The position numbers and the translations under genes were made by a program. Below are positions 35,142 to 44,324 of a stretch of 64,000 nt of DNA, one piece after another. Below the pieces are notes generated by a model. It worked only from the letters and a program-made list of their open reading frames with translations. It was not told where the DNA came from and made no database searches. The DNA is taken from positions 1,541,001 through 1,605,000 of the forward strand of contig NC_010337.2 in assembly GCF_000019165.1 (NCBI RefSeq). The letters are read 5' to 3'. The stretch comes from Heliomicrobium modesticaldum Ice1 (GTDB lineage Bacteria > Bacillota > Desulfitobacteriia > Heliobacteriales > Heliobacteriaceae). Each line of letters starts with the position of its first letter. The first letter of the stretch is position 1.

Positions 35142-36155
35142 TTGGTTAAGCCAAATTTCATTTATATTGCGGCAATTGTAGCAATAATCGGTGCTTTACC
35201 CTTTTATTTTTCTATTAAGAACAGTTCATCCGCCCCAACGGCAGAGTATATTTCGATTACGTATTCTGATTATAATACAGATAATACCAGTGACAAAATC
35301 ACAACCCAGATATTAACGCTTGATTGTCCTTCAAAGGAAATTAAAAAAGTTTTTGAATTTGACTATACCTCACAATACCCTTTAGGGTATTGTGACAAAA
35401 AAGATCAGCTGGTTTATTTTACTAAAAGAATTGGGGATGATCAAAATTACGGCGATCAAATATTTGTTAGCAACTTATTAGACAAAAAGGAAACGCAATT
35501 GACCTATGACTTGTTTGCAGTTAACTATATTATCTCAACACAGCAGAAGATTTTTTTCGCCGCACGCCCAAAAGGAAGTCAGGTAATAAAACTCGGCTCT
35601 ATAGATAAAAAAACAAATGAAATATCTTATTGGGGTGACGAAGATACAAATATTGAAGCTATGGTAGTCGACAGTATAAATAAAAAGGTGTTTATAGCTA
35701 CTTATTCGATGAAGGAAGCACGTTATAATGTTATGCATCAAGATGGTCCTGCTGGTCAAGATAATTTCGTCATGCCGTTACATACTGTTTTTCAAACTGA
35801 CTACGATTTTACTAATACCGTAAAATTGTTTGATGAGCATTTATGGGTTCGGACACTTATGACTGATGGTAATAACCTTGTTGCTTTATGCGACAGGAAA
35901 TACAATGATGCCACAACCCCATCAATGGTTTTTTGTTATAATTTTACATCCAAAAAAGTATCAAAAAAACCGTGGGAGTCTGCAAGGCTACAGGTTGGAG
36001 ACGCAAATTACTCTGCTGACGGAAAGAAAATATATGCTATCTCTACTATTGATGAGAAACGCGGACTGTACGAGTACGATACTGATACTCTCAAACAAAC
36101 ACCTCTATTTGTTCCCGAAAAAGGCTTTATTAATAACATTCAAATTATCAAATGA
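35142..36155 (+). CDS. Membrane-anchored beta-propeller-like protein (337 aa)
   Basis: The TTG start at 35142 follows AGGGGG. An N-terminal anchor (FIYIAAIVAIIGALPFYFSI) is followed by an extracellular region of about 300 residues made of repeating short beta strands with TolB/WD-like phrases: QIFVSNLLDKKETQLTYD, SADGKKIYAIST and GLYEYDTDTLKQTPLF. This suggests a beta-propeller; I cannot name a ligand. Codon use is strongly AT-rich compared with the chromosome. A related propeller gene, broken by two IS elements, lies at 39.4-43.7 kb. The coding sequence contains a perfect 11-bp inverted repeat at 35370-35395. Confidence 0.75.
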   Translation: MVKPNFIYIAAIVAIIGALPFYFSIKNSSSAPTAEYISITYSDYNTDNTSDKITTQILTLDCPSKEIKKVFEFDYTSQYPLGYCDKKDQLVYFTKRIGDDQNYGDQIFVSNLLDKKETQLTYDLFAVNYIISTQQKIFFAARPKGSQVIKLGSIDKKTNEISYWGDEDTNIEAMVVDSINKKVFIATYSMKEARYNVMHQDGPAGQDNFVMPLHTVFQTDYDFTNTVKLFDEHLWVRTLMTDGNNLVALCDRKYNDATTPSMVFCYNFTSKKVSKKPWESARLQVGDANYSADGKKIYAISTIDEKRGLYEYDTDTLKQTPLFVPEKGFINNIQIIK

Positions 36156-36436
36156 AAACCTACGAAGACCATCGTGTAGCTGCCCACCCTCATTGACGGA
36201 AACGTGTTTACTGTCAATGGTGGTGAGCCTTCGCATTTGAATTACCGACAGCGGCGGTTCGTTCTTAGGGTAGAACAACCGCCACTGGCGGTAGCCATTC
36301 ATGGGTTCATCATTTTGCCTGGCAGCAATTCCTTTTTTATTGCTCACTGCCCACGGTCGTGTCACCTACAGCAAAGCGTCATCTAGCCCTTTTGTGACCG
36401 CATGTTCATCGATCTCGTCTTCAATACCCATCTTCG

Positions 36437-36516
36437 GCAGAACCTATGCAATCCAAATAATGCCAAGCAAATGAGCGGCCTCTTACGGTTAACCGACTTA
36501 AGGGTGATACCAATCT
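36437..36516 (-). repeat. Remnant repeat, copy 2 (matches 26301-26378)
   Basis: The inverted partner of the remnant at 26.3 kb. It sits in 36156-36718, which otherwise has only short broken frames; one on the minus strand (36365-36105) might be a further transposase scrap but I cannot place it. Confidence 0.5.
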
Positions 36517-36718
36517 CCTCTTTAAATGCTTAAATTATCCAGTTGATAGTTGCATTTATCTTACGCACGTTTATGGAAAAAAACACTTTGTTTATACCAT
36601 TGCTTCGATAGGCAATCCCACCCTTTCACCCTTGGTCCTGTTTTCGATGAGCACGTAAGCCAATTTACCCCGCATTATAGCGGTATTCCAGGGTGTTGTA
36701 GCACTGCGGTTACTTTTT

Positions 36719-37069
36719 TTGAAGGGAGAACTCCCCGATGATCCCTGCTGTTTATCCAGTTATGTGCGGCTTGGCTTGTTGATCTACAGCTTGCTGGAGC
36801 GGAGGATTCGTCAAAACATGACCGGAGAGACGAAGCCGATCCGACTCACCGGAAACCGCTTATCCAAATTACCGACAGCGGCAGCGTTTATGCAACTGTT
36901 TTCCGATGTGGTCATCCTGATCAACCAACAAACGGATGACACCATTCGCCGTGTCTTGCCTCGACGATTTGACACTCAGGAACTACGACGCGCAGCCACG
37001 CAAGCCGGGATCGATTTTACGCGGTTTACGCTCCCGCCAGAAGGTCGACATTGCAATTCTAAACTATAA
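36719..37069 (+). pseudogene. IS1634-type transposase, C-terminal fragment
   Basis: About 115 residues resemble the C-terminal end of IS1634-group transposases: LGLLIYSLLERRIRQNM and NRLSKLPTAAAFMQLFSDV. There is no catalytic core upstream, so only the tail survives. It ends 50 bases before the left end of a DUF6431 transposon fragment. Confidence 0.6.
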
Positions 37070-37120
37070 CAGCGATTGAGCTTAAATTAAATTCGTCGGT
37101 GGAGCACTTTAGGGGTGTTG

Positions 37121-37434
37121 TGTTTACGCTGGCCTAAAATGCCCAAAAGCTGCTGGGATTGCCTGACCGAGAGTTGCTGGATATAATGACCATAACCAAT
37201 GAAATTGAAAGGAAAAAGACGCCCCTGTCAAGGTACTACCTGCAAGTAGCACCAAGGGCGTCCACACAAAAAAGCATGATTATTGTAGCAGACTTTACGT
37301 TGGTTGAACACCCCGAAACGGGTGTTTTTTGTAAGGAGCGCGGAGCAGATCCCTGTCCCTGTTGTAATGGAGCACTGAACGGGATCGGAAGCCGTCGAAG
37401 GAAGTGCTATCAAGACACGGGAGAACGTATCACC
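37121..37434 (+). mobile_element. Left-end fragment of a DUF6431 transposon (copy 1)
   Basis: The first 314 bases match the left end of the element at 43.8-45.7 kb, beginning TGTTTACGCTGGCC. They hold a structured leader and the first 53 codons of the DUF6431 gene (ATG 37276; FTLVEHPETGVFCKERGADP; CPCCNGALNGIGSRRRKCY), in a continuous frame. Element A2 begins at 37435 and cuts it off. The 5'-TGT end is typical of Tn7/Mu-like transposons. Confidence 0.7.
37218..37262 (+). other. Conserved two-stem hairpin in the DUF6431 transposon leader (copy 1)
   Basis: GACGCCC pairs with GGGCGTC, and inside GGTaCTAC pairs with GTAGcACC. The three bases that differ from copy 2 (45538-45582) all fall in loops, as expected if the RNA structure matters. 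It lies just ahead of the DUF6431 start. Confidence 0.6.
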
Positions 37435-39385
37435 TGATTCCCCTGCAAAAAAACTTTTTTCAAGAGGCTCCTTTGTAATCTCGCCGCCTGTCTGGAATTT
37501 GTCTGTAATATAAAATGGGATAAAATGGGCTCTACGGCAGTCTATCTCCCATTTTATGGACTAAATATGTATATGCTCAGTACGTATTTCTTTCAAATTT
37601 CCTTTTTTATCCATCAAATAGGCGCACTTATCCCTTGTTCCTCTCGATAGATTGTTGCAAGTTTTTGGCAAAACCCTTTTTTGAAGCATCGGAGCAGTTG
37701 ACGAAAGTTGTGCCCTAGGACTTTCATGCCGAAGACTAACGTTGCTTTGACAATGCCTCTCACCCGAAGTCTTCCCGCACCTTGTCCTCGTTTGATGGAA
37801 GAGATGCTGCCTTCAATGGCGGCTCGCTTGCTCGTCGCTGCCAAGCGCTCCTTTTTGATCTGCATGGTTCGTTCGCGCGCTTGTGCTGCTAGGATTGACG
37901 ACTGCTTGATGGTTACGATGGCTTTCTTCGATTGAATCTTCACAGGACAAGCTGGTTGCATGGGACACTCTTGGCAGGTGCTTCTTTCGAATTCGGCAAT
38001 GAGAACTTTTCGTTTTTCATCGAAGGATGTATCCAGCGGGTTGTAGCACGCCGGACAAGAGACGATGGCTTTGTTGTTGTCGAAGGTAAAGGCGAGCACG
38101 GGCAGCTTTTCGGCTTTTCTTTCTCTCCCTGTCATATTCGTGTAGTGGATACAGACATGGTTTTCTTGGGCAAGCTCCTCTGTTTTGCTGCTGAAGTATG
38201 CGCCATCCACATACAGATCGGTCAGCCCGGTTTCTTTTTTGAGAGTCTCCATGCTCTGGGTTAGCAATTCGGTGTCACTGACGCTGTTTTTTTCGACCTG
38301 ATAGTGTGTGATCATCTGAACCGGGTTTTCGTTCGCGCATGTTTCTGCTACGTTCGCCACAAGACCCACATAGCCTTGACGGCCTTTTTTCCGATAGGTC
38401 ACGTCGGGGTCGTGGGCTGATTGGATAGCGTCTGCTGCGATGTCTTTGTTGGCTTTGGCGATCCACTGCTTCTTTTCGGCATGGTATGTGGCCTGCTCTT
38501 GAAGAAAGCGTTGGAGCAAAGCAACCGTTTCTTTCCGCAGGCTTTCCGGGTGTGCCTCGGCAATGTCCAATAGCAGGGCGCACTGATTCAGCATCTCCTG
38601 GATGCGTCCCAGCGTCTCTTTGGTCTTGCAACGATAGAGGAATTGGTTCCGGAAACCGGGTTCGGCAAAAGGTTTCAGTGCTTCCGGCAAATGGGCGGCC
38701 GGACATTCACGCACAGCTTTTTCAACGACGTCAAAGGCAAGGGAAAGACGACCGGCGAGCTTGATGTTGGTCTGAACCTGCGTCGAATCCATAGGCTGTT
38801 CTCGGCTTGCGATTCCCGCAATGGTCATAAAATGTTCCGTCAGCTTTCGAAACTGACGGAAGATAAGATCTTCTTGTTCGGGGTGGCTGATGGTGTACTC
38901 ATAAAGGCGGCGGCGGAACTCATAGAGGGTGCGCTCGGCAAGGTACACTTCGCCCAGATTGCGGATGCCGAGGGCATACATGACCTGAAAGTTGAAATGG
39001 AACTGTTCCAGGATCTCTTCGTCGGTGTAGTCTTTCATATGTTTAATGAACTCGAGGGAAAGCAGGATGTTGATCGGAAAGTTCGGACGCCCATTGTGGC
39101 TGCTGTATAGAACAGCGAAGGGGGTTTCGTCGATGTGAAAAAAGACGTGTTCGTAGAACAAGGGCGCCCAAGTGCCTTGCATGCTTTTCTGTACCTTTGG
39201 ATTCATTCCTGTAAAACTGTTAAATAATTCCTCTTGTTTATGTTGGGTGTTTTTCCGAAACACGACATTTCACTCCTGCTTTCCGTATCAGCTCCGGCTA
39301 GGGCTTGGTTATGGTAGTTCGTTTTCGGGTTTTCGTTATCCTTCTAGCTTATACCCTCCTGGGGTTACTTTTTGCAGGGGAATCA
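37435..39385 (-). mobile_element. 1.95-kb insertion sequence, copy A2 (IS1182-like)
   Basis: Bounded by the same TGATTCCCCTGCAAAAA repeats as A1 and in the opposite orientation, so A1 and A2 bracket 26.5-39.4 kb as inverted repeats. It truncates the DUF6431 transposon fragment on its left. Confidence 0.88.
37614..39263 (-). CDS. DDE transposase of element A2 (549 aa)
   Basis: Nearly identical to the A1 transposase with the same DUF772 and DDE motifs (REQPMDSTQVQTNIK, TDLYVDGAYFSSK, CQECPMQPACPV). Visible differences include Gln for Lys in NPKVQKS, Ile for Thr in KKAIVTIK, and Ala/Glu changes near the C-terminus. Intact and possibly active. Confidence 0.9.
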   Translation of the reverse strand: MFRKNTQHKQEELFNSFTGMNPKVQKSMQGTWAPLFYEHVFFHIDETPFAVLYSSHNGRPNFPINILLSLEFIKHMKDYTDEEILEQFHFNFQVMYALGIRNLGEVYLAERTLYEFRRRLYEYTISHPEQEDLIFRQFRKLTEHFMTIAGIASREQPMDSTQVQTNIKLAGRLSLAFDVVEKAVRECPAAHLPEALKPFAEPGFRNQFLYRCKTKETLGRIQEMLNQCALLLDIAEAHPESLRKETVALLQRFLQEQATYHAEKKQWIAKANKDIAADAIQSAHDPDVTYRKKGRQGYVGLVANVAETCANENPVQMITHYQVEKNSVSDTELLTQSMETLKKETGLTDLYVDGAYFSSKTEELAQENHVCIHYTNMTGRERKAEKLPVLAFTFDNNKAIVSCPACYNPLDTSFDEKRKVLIAEFERSTCQECPMQPACPVKIQSKKAIVTIKQSSILAAQARERTMQIKKERLAATSKRAAIEGSISSIKRGQGAGRLRVRGIVKATLVFGMKVLGHNFRQLLRCFKKGFCQKLATIYREEQGISAPI

Positions 39386-39434
39386 TTGATAGGGGGGTTA
39401 TCGTGCTGTTTAATGAAGAGTGAGAGGTGTTTTT

Positions 39435-39809
39435 ATGAAGACTAAATCAATCGTACTTATCGCATTATTACTAACTCCGGCACTAGCTGCTTGCAATACT
39501 TATGATAAACCTGCGACTTCCGTAATTGAAAATGCGGTAAACATAAGAAGTCAAGAAAAAGGCCAGGAAATGTCAACACCGAGCCTTAAAATAAATAATC
39601 CCGGTTCCCGATACTATCAGGTTATTAAAGAGAATAAACCAGAAGTCAGTAATGAATCTGAAAAGTTTAAGAACAAAGAGCTATTGGACTTAAATAGCAA
39701 AATTAAGTTCAAACCGATCAGTGGAATTGACTTTTTAAACAACAATAACATTATATTCTCGGTTCTTAACGGAAAAAACAATCCAGATGACAGCAGCGCC
39801 AATTCCTGA
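39435..39809 (+). pseudogene. Lipoprotein gene 5' part, probably the head of a split beta-propeller protein
   Basis: ATG 39435 follows GAGAGGTG. The product begins with a lipoprotein signal (MKTKSIVLIALLLTPALAAC) and a Ser/Asn-rich linker, ending in NNNIIFSVLNGKNNPDD. The stop comes at 39807 and an IS1380 follows. Downstream fragments at 41463-41691 and 43004-43672 have the same AT-rich style and continue with propeller-like repeats (CDLYKYDLKNNQVTMLC). I infer that the three were one gene. It could instead be a short lipoprotein of 124 aa in its own right. The 39810-40045 gap shows no gene and includes the IS1380 3' end. Confidence 0.5.
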
Positions 39810-40045
39810 ATCCGTGAGTCGACTTGGCAGTACCCCAATGATTTTCCACAAAAAGTAATTCGTATTACAAGAATTTAATCCAATTTCCTTAGATAGCCAT
39901 TTGAACACGTCGCCTTATCAAAGAAGGTGGTGCCGTCAAGAAACGAGATCCATAAAAGCGTATAGCAAAGCTAACCTTTGACACATTTTACATCCAAAGG
40001 TCTATCCCATCGAATGAATTTGATTTTTTAGGAAATTCTTGCCGT

Positions 40046-41389
40046 TTACGAAAAAGCAAGATAGAGATCCTTAAACGTTGCGTACCAGGGACTATGCGCC
40101 CCGAGCCGGAGCTTCACTTGTCTGGCATGTCTCACCAATCGAGACGCAATGGTGATCACATTTTGAAGTACCGTGCGTATCCGGCGGCGCTGCGTATGGG
40201 CCTTTCTCTTTAGGGGAGAATCCGGATGGTGTAAGCTCATTTGACCAACGATGCGAAGCAGGTTATAGGCAAGCGCACCGAAATGAAAGACCAGATCATT
40301 GACCTTAAATTTTCCACTAGGCAGTCGTTCCAAATCAAGGTCCGTTTTTAACTCGCTATGGAATTGCTCGCTGGTTCCGTGATCTCTTTGCAAATGGATC
40401 AATTCTTCCGGCGAGACGGGTAACGACGTCCAGTACGTGGCCACTTCTAACTCTGGAAGCAGCAATTGCTGCCCATTGGACAAGATGGTTCGTTCCACGA
40501 CATGGAAAACCACCCGTTCACGTTGTTCCATATTGCCGACCTTCCACATTACACTGCCCATATACTCCACTTTTCCTTCCCGAACAATTCGGGCCTGCCC
40601 ATTTTTAAGGGCGATGTCCCTCCACATTTCGGGAGTTTCTTGGCGAAGGTTGCCTTTGATTATGTAGTCAACATTCTCTGCGCGGAGGACACGTATGTTA
40701 TCGACGCTGTCAAAGCCGGAATCCATGCGTACCAGAAGCTTCTCAGCTCCGCACTGGCGTGCGTAATTGATGCTCTTTGTTAAGAACTGGGGCGTTCCTT
40801 TCTGGCTATGATCTTTGCCCGGACGCAGCTCAACGTTTATGCAGTAGCCTTCCTGACCGAGGTAGGCCAGTATGGGCGCAAAGCCATCATGACCTTTGTA
40901 GGTGCGCGTCACCCCCTCTTTTTTGGAACCGGAATTATCCAATGGCGTCACATCTACGTCTACCGTCAGATAGTCTGTAGCGCCGACCCGAACAGGTGTC
41001 AGGGGAGCTTTTGCTTTTTTGATGAGACGAGCAGATTCTTCCATAATGATGTCGTTCCATTTCAAATCCGTCTCAACAACCTTTTCAAATCGTTGTCGTA
41101 ACGTGGGACTGGAGGGTACGATGTCGACGCCCATGGCGTATCGAAAAAAGTCATCTCCACGAGCCAGCTCAATCGCATCGAAGTCATTCTTTCCCTGACA
41201 GAGAAGGCCCAGGTAGCTCAGAGCAACAGTTCCGTGGCTTATATCTGGTGTCAAACAAGTGGGCACAGTGAACTTATCCAATCGCAATTTCAATGAAGTC
41301 TTTCTTAACAAGGCGCCCACGAGCGCCAATCCAGTTACCGGTGTAAGCTCCTCATTCGATTGCTCGATAATGAACTTCTTCATGGTCAT
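40046..41389 (-). CDS. IS1380-family transposase (447 aa)
   Basis: The catalytic landmarks are TDYLTVDVDVTPLDNSGSKK (Asp), KLLVRMDSGFDSVDNIRVL (Asp) and the Glu region DHGTSEQFHSELKTDLDLERL, as in IS1380 DDE_Tnp_1 enzymes. N- and C-termini look complete (C-terminal RLVRHARQVKLRLGAHSPWY). I could not fix the element's terminal repeats; it must span roughly 40.0-41.45 kb. It appears to be inserted in a beta-propeller lipoprotein gene whose pieces lie on both sides. Confidence 0.88.
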   Translation of the reverse strand: MTMKKFIIEQSNEELTPVTGLALVGALLRKTSLKLRLDKFTVPTCLTPDISHGTVALSYLGLLCQGKNDFDAIELARGDDFFRYAMGVDIVPSSPTLRQRFEKVVETDLKWNDIIMEESARLIKKAKAPLTPVRVGATDYLTVDVDVTPLDNSGSKKEGVTRTYKGHDGFAPILAYLGQEGYCINVELRPGKDHSQKGTPQFLTKSINYARQCGAEKLLVRMDSGFDSVDNIRVLRAENVDYIIKGNLRQETPEMWRDIALKNGQARIVREGKVEYMGSVMWKVGNMEQRERVVFHVVERTILSNGQQLLLPELEVATYWTSLPVSPEELIHLQRDHGTSEQFHSELKTDLDLERLPSGKFKVNDLVFHFGALAYNLLRIVGQMSLHHPDSPLKRKAHTQRRRIRTVLQNVITIASRLVRHARQVKLRLGAHSPWYATFKDLYLAFS

Positions 41390-41462
41390 GCATTCACCCC
41401 GTCGGTGAGTTTAAATCACTCCGATTAAACTCGTTTATCTCTATTATACGGGGAAATGCGCT

Positions 41463-41691
41463 GAATTTCGACTATTTACTTTTTATCCTGTCACTGATTC
41501 AGGCAATTGTGATCTCTATAAATATGATTTAAAAAATAACCAGGTGACTATGTTATGTGCCGAGTATACGCTTTATCCTGATGCATTCGTCAAGATTAAA
41601 GACCCGAACAGTTTCTCTATCATAAGAAATGGTTCTTCGCTGTTTTGTGTGGGTGAACATTTGTTTGCTGAAATTGTATCAAGTGTTCGCC
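41463..41691 (+). pseudogene. Middle fragment of a split beta-propeller gene
   Basis: The frame is open from the IS1380 side and reads FTFYPVTDSGNCDLYKYD, then KNNQVTMLCAEYTLYPD, FVKIKDPNSFSIIRNG and SLFCVGEHLFAEIVSS. There is no plausible start with a ribosome site; the GTG at 41544 is inside a continuous frame. It runs into the ISL3 end at about 41692. The phrases resemble TolB/WD beta-propeller strands. Confidence 0.55.
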
Positions 41692-42959
41692 GGTGCTACG
41701 GAAATATCGAGCCCACCCGCAACCAGGTATATAATGGAGATGAAGTTGCGTACTGAGCGGTACCCGCGCGCTTTACGCTTGGCTGCTTGAATCAAGCTAT
41801 TGATTCCTTCTTGTAATCCGTTTGTGATGTTAGAGACAAACCGGCGCAGGATGCCCTTCTCATTGCGTTTCATGGTCTTTGCGACTTCTTTCATAGGCGC
41901 TAGCCGACTATGGGTGGCCCAGAAGTATCATTTCTTAAAGAACATCGGTGCGTCCATAGGATCTTTTTCGTACATTTCTTGGAAGGTAAGTCGAAGCTGA
42001 TATGCCTTGGCGGTCTTTGAGTTACGTTGGGTCAGCACATCTTCCATGATCGCTTTTTGCTTCATCGTTAAATTCTTTTTGTTTTTAAGCCAAATATAAC
42101 GAGTTCCTTTTAATTCCGGCATTGTCTTTTGCTCTTCCCGTCGAACTTGGTCCACCGCTTCGTTGATTAGCTTGATCACATGGAACTTGTCAAAGGTTAT
42201 CGTTGCTTCTGGAAGATGTCGTTCTACACCTGAAATAAAGGCCGGGGACATGTCCATGCAAACATCAGTAATATTCTCGGCACTACCCCCGTGGGATTGA
42301 AAATCTTCTTTAAACTTCGGAAGAACATCAGCGCCTTTTCCCTCTGTTGCGAATATCACTCGCCGGGTGTCGGCATCAATAACCATCGAGATGTACTTAT
42401 GCCCTTTCGCCCGAGCCGTCTCGTCGATGCTAATTTTCTCGACGGTCGACAGGTTTTCTTTTCGGCGAGCTTTATGAACATAGTGGTGGAGGATTCGCCA
42501 CAGTAGCGAGTCATGTTCGTGAACAATTCGCGCGACTGATTTAACAGGCATTTCTTTCATGAGTGTCATCACATAGGCCTCAAAGAGCAGGGTGAATCCA
42601 CTGCCCGGCCGACTCCACGGCACCGTTACCTGACGGACTGCCCCGCATCGGTCGCATTTCGTTCGAGGAACAGATGCATGGATAAAGGTCTTGTGCTGAA
42701 AGAAGTTCAGGTGTCTCCAAGATCTCTCCTTTGTATCGTGGGCTTTGCAGCCAGCTTCAGCACAAGCCGGGCAAGCAAATGAGCTTCCGGGTACGAAGTC
42801 GATCGTAATATGAAGTTCTTGTGCCTCGGCGTTAAACCGGGCTTCAGAGACAAACCATGGTGGGGTTAAGCCGAGGGCTAATTGGAATAAATCTTTGTTG
42901 TTCATAGCTCCATTTTATCATTTCTGTAATTGCCAACCCACACAAAATAGCGAGGAACC
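41692..42959 (-). mobile_element. ISL3-family insertion sequence
   Basis: The ends share GGTGCTACG (left) and GGTTCCTCG (right, inward), about 24 bp of imperfect repeat. The 8-bp target duplication usual for ISL3 is not visible (flanks TGTTCGCC and TAAGAAAT), so one end may be trimmed or rearranged. Confidence 0.65.
41694..42905 (-). pseudogene. ISL3 transposase with one in-frame stop codon
   Basis: This is a complete ISL3 transposase frame with zinc-finger-like N-terminus (CPACAEAGCKAHDTKERSWRH; CDRCGAVRQVTVPW) and DDE core (ISIDETARAKGHKYISMVID; VCMDMSPAFISGV; ITFDKFHVIKLINEAVDQVR). A TGA at 41928-41930 interrupts the frame after MFFKK. The next residues are YFWATHSRLAPMKEV in the same frame, and the C-terminal QEGINSLIQAAKRKARGYR follows, so a Trp codon (TGG) most likely became TGA. 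Everything else is intact. Confidence 0.88.
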
Positions 42960-43003
42960 TAAGAAATGATAGCGTTCTCTCGATTGAAAATAACGCCGTC
43001 AAG

Positions 43004-43672
43004 ATGAAAAGGAATCTGATTAATGAGGTAAAAGAGAAGTTTCCGAACGTCAACGATGTGTTTTTCAACGAAGAGAATAATAAACTGCTCATCCTTGAGA
43101 ATGACTTTAAAACGAAAACCAGCGCCGTATACCTGACCGATAACAAATTTCTCTCTACAGAAAAATTGCCCTTTGTAAACGCATACCGAGCATATTGGGT
43201 CGATAAGAATCATGTACTTGTAGCCTATAAAGAAGGCAACAAGAGCATACTGGCAAAGTATAACCTCGCAGATAAAAGCGCCTCACTGACGAATCTCCCA
43301 GATAACAATACCTTTTTGGATCCGCAGATTTCAAATGACGAGATCATTCGATTCTTTTATAAAGAACCGTCCGCTGAAAAACCGTGGGGTTTTCTCGATC
43401 TAGACAAGAAGATGATCATACGCGCTTTTTTTAAAGAAAGCAATCCCGTGAGCAGCGTGCAGAACGGCAGAATGGGAGGATTTACAGAATCCTCTTCTCA
43501 AGCAAAAAAACAGTTGTTCCTGTACGAAATTGCGTCTAACAAAATGATCGTCCGAAGTGAAGATGTGGATAACCCCTATGCGTTAGCCGTATCTCCTGAT
43601 GGGGAAAATATTATATTTGCTGTGTCCACTCCCAATGGTGAAACCAGACTTTATAGCAACAGGAAGCCGTAA
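43004..43672 (+). pseudogene. 3' part of a split beta-propeller protein gene
   Basis: The frame is open upstream of the first ATG (NDSVLSIENNAVKMKRN) to the ISL3 end, so 43004 is not a convincing start. The 222 visible residues show propeller-like repeats: NKLLILENDFKTKTSAVYLT, VLVAYKEGNKSILAKYNLAD, WGFLDLDKKMIIRAFF and LAVSPDGENIIFAVSTPNG. It most likely continues the lipoprotein begun at 39435, with the IS1380 and ISL3 inserted between. If so it is non-functional. The similar gene at 35142 is intact. Confidence 0.6.
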
Positions 43673-43682
43673 TTCTTATTTA

Positions 43683-43808
43683 GACATCCCTCCCTCCTAT
43701 TACTTCATGATCGGCAGGCTGAGCGGCTGGGGGCGGGACCGCAACGAAGCTATCGCCCGAATGCGGCTTGCCCTCGAAGAGTTCGTCATCGAAGGTGTCA
43801 AGATCCCC
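43683..43808 (+). pseudogene. Stray biotin carboxylase (accC) fragment
   Basis: The frame reads LDIPPSYYFMIGRLSGWGRD, then RNEAIARMRLALEEFVIEGVK, which closely follows the conserved C-terminal segment of acetyl-CoA carboxylase biotin carboxylase (IPPYYDSLIGKL, then GRDR-EAI-RM and EFVIEGVKTTI). Only about 40 codons exist, without the ATP-grasp domain. It abuts a truncated ATPase on the opposite strand, marking a rearrangement junction. Confidence 0.72.
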
Positions 43809-43842
43809 ATTGTTACAGCTAAGGTATAACGTCCAGAAATAG

Positions 43843-44324
43843 ACGAGAATCAACGCCATGGGACTCTGGGCGTCCATCTTGAAGTTCAGAAGAAAGCGGA
43901 CCTCTTCGAGCATCTCCCGGTCCAGCAGGTGGGCTTCGTCGATAATCACCACGATCTGCAAGCGGTGGATCCCCCGCATCAGTTCCACTTCCCGGTGAAG
44001 TTGCCGTTTTGCGTCACCGCGATAGAACTTCGATTCCGCCCCCAACTGTTCGAGCAAGCCCTTGTAGAAATGGCGGGGCGTCAGTTTGGAATCGGCCAGG
44101 TACATGACGTGAAAGCGCGCCGAATCGAGCATGTCCTTGAATCGGCGAATGGTGGTGGTTTTGCCGGTGCCGCAGTCGCCCGTCACGACGGCGAACAGTT
44201 GGCGGCTGGCTGCATACTCGAGTCGTCCCAAGGTCTCTTCCAGCATGATCGAAGAGTACAGTTGCTCCGTCGGAATGTCCCGCGCAAAGGGCGTTTGGGT
44301 GAAGCCATAAAAGGATTCAAACAC
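43843..44324 (-). pseudogene. ExeA/TniB-like AAA ATPase of the DUF6431 transposon, truncated
   Basis: About 160 N-terminal residues are normal: MFESFYGFTQTPFARDIP, Walker A GDCGTGKTT near residue 48, Walker B IVVIIDEAHLLDREML near 128, and LNFKMDAQSPMALILV. After that point the frame runs into unrelated sequence (YFWTLYLSCNN) coming from the reverse of the accC scrap, so the C-terminal half is lost. The GTG start overlaps the stop of the transposase. Such ATPases regulate target choice in Tn7/Mu/Tn5053-like transposition. Confidence 0.82.

Noticed and set aside
36105-36365. Minus-strand frame of 86 codons after the propeller gene
   Set aside because: It has some protein-like character (FYPKNEPPLSVIQ) but no start signal or recognisable family; it could be a transposase scrap and was left unnamed.
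41544-41756. Independent 70-aa gene starting at GTG 41544
   Set aside because: The frame is open upstream with protein-like sequence and the 3' part runs into the ISL3 end, so it is a fragment of a larger split gene.
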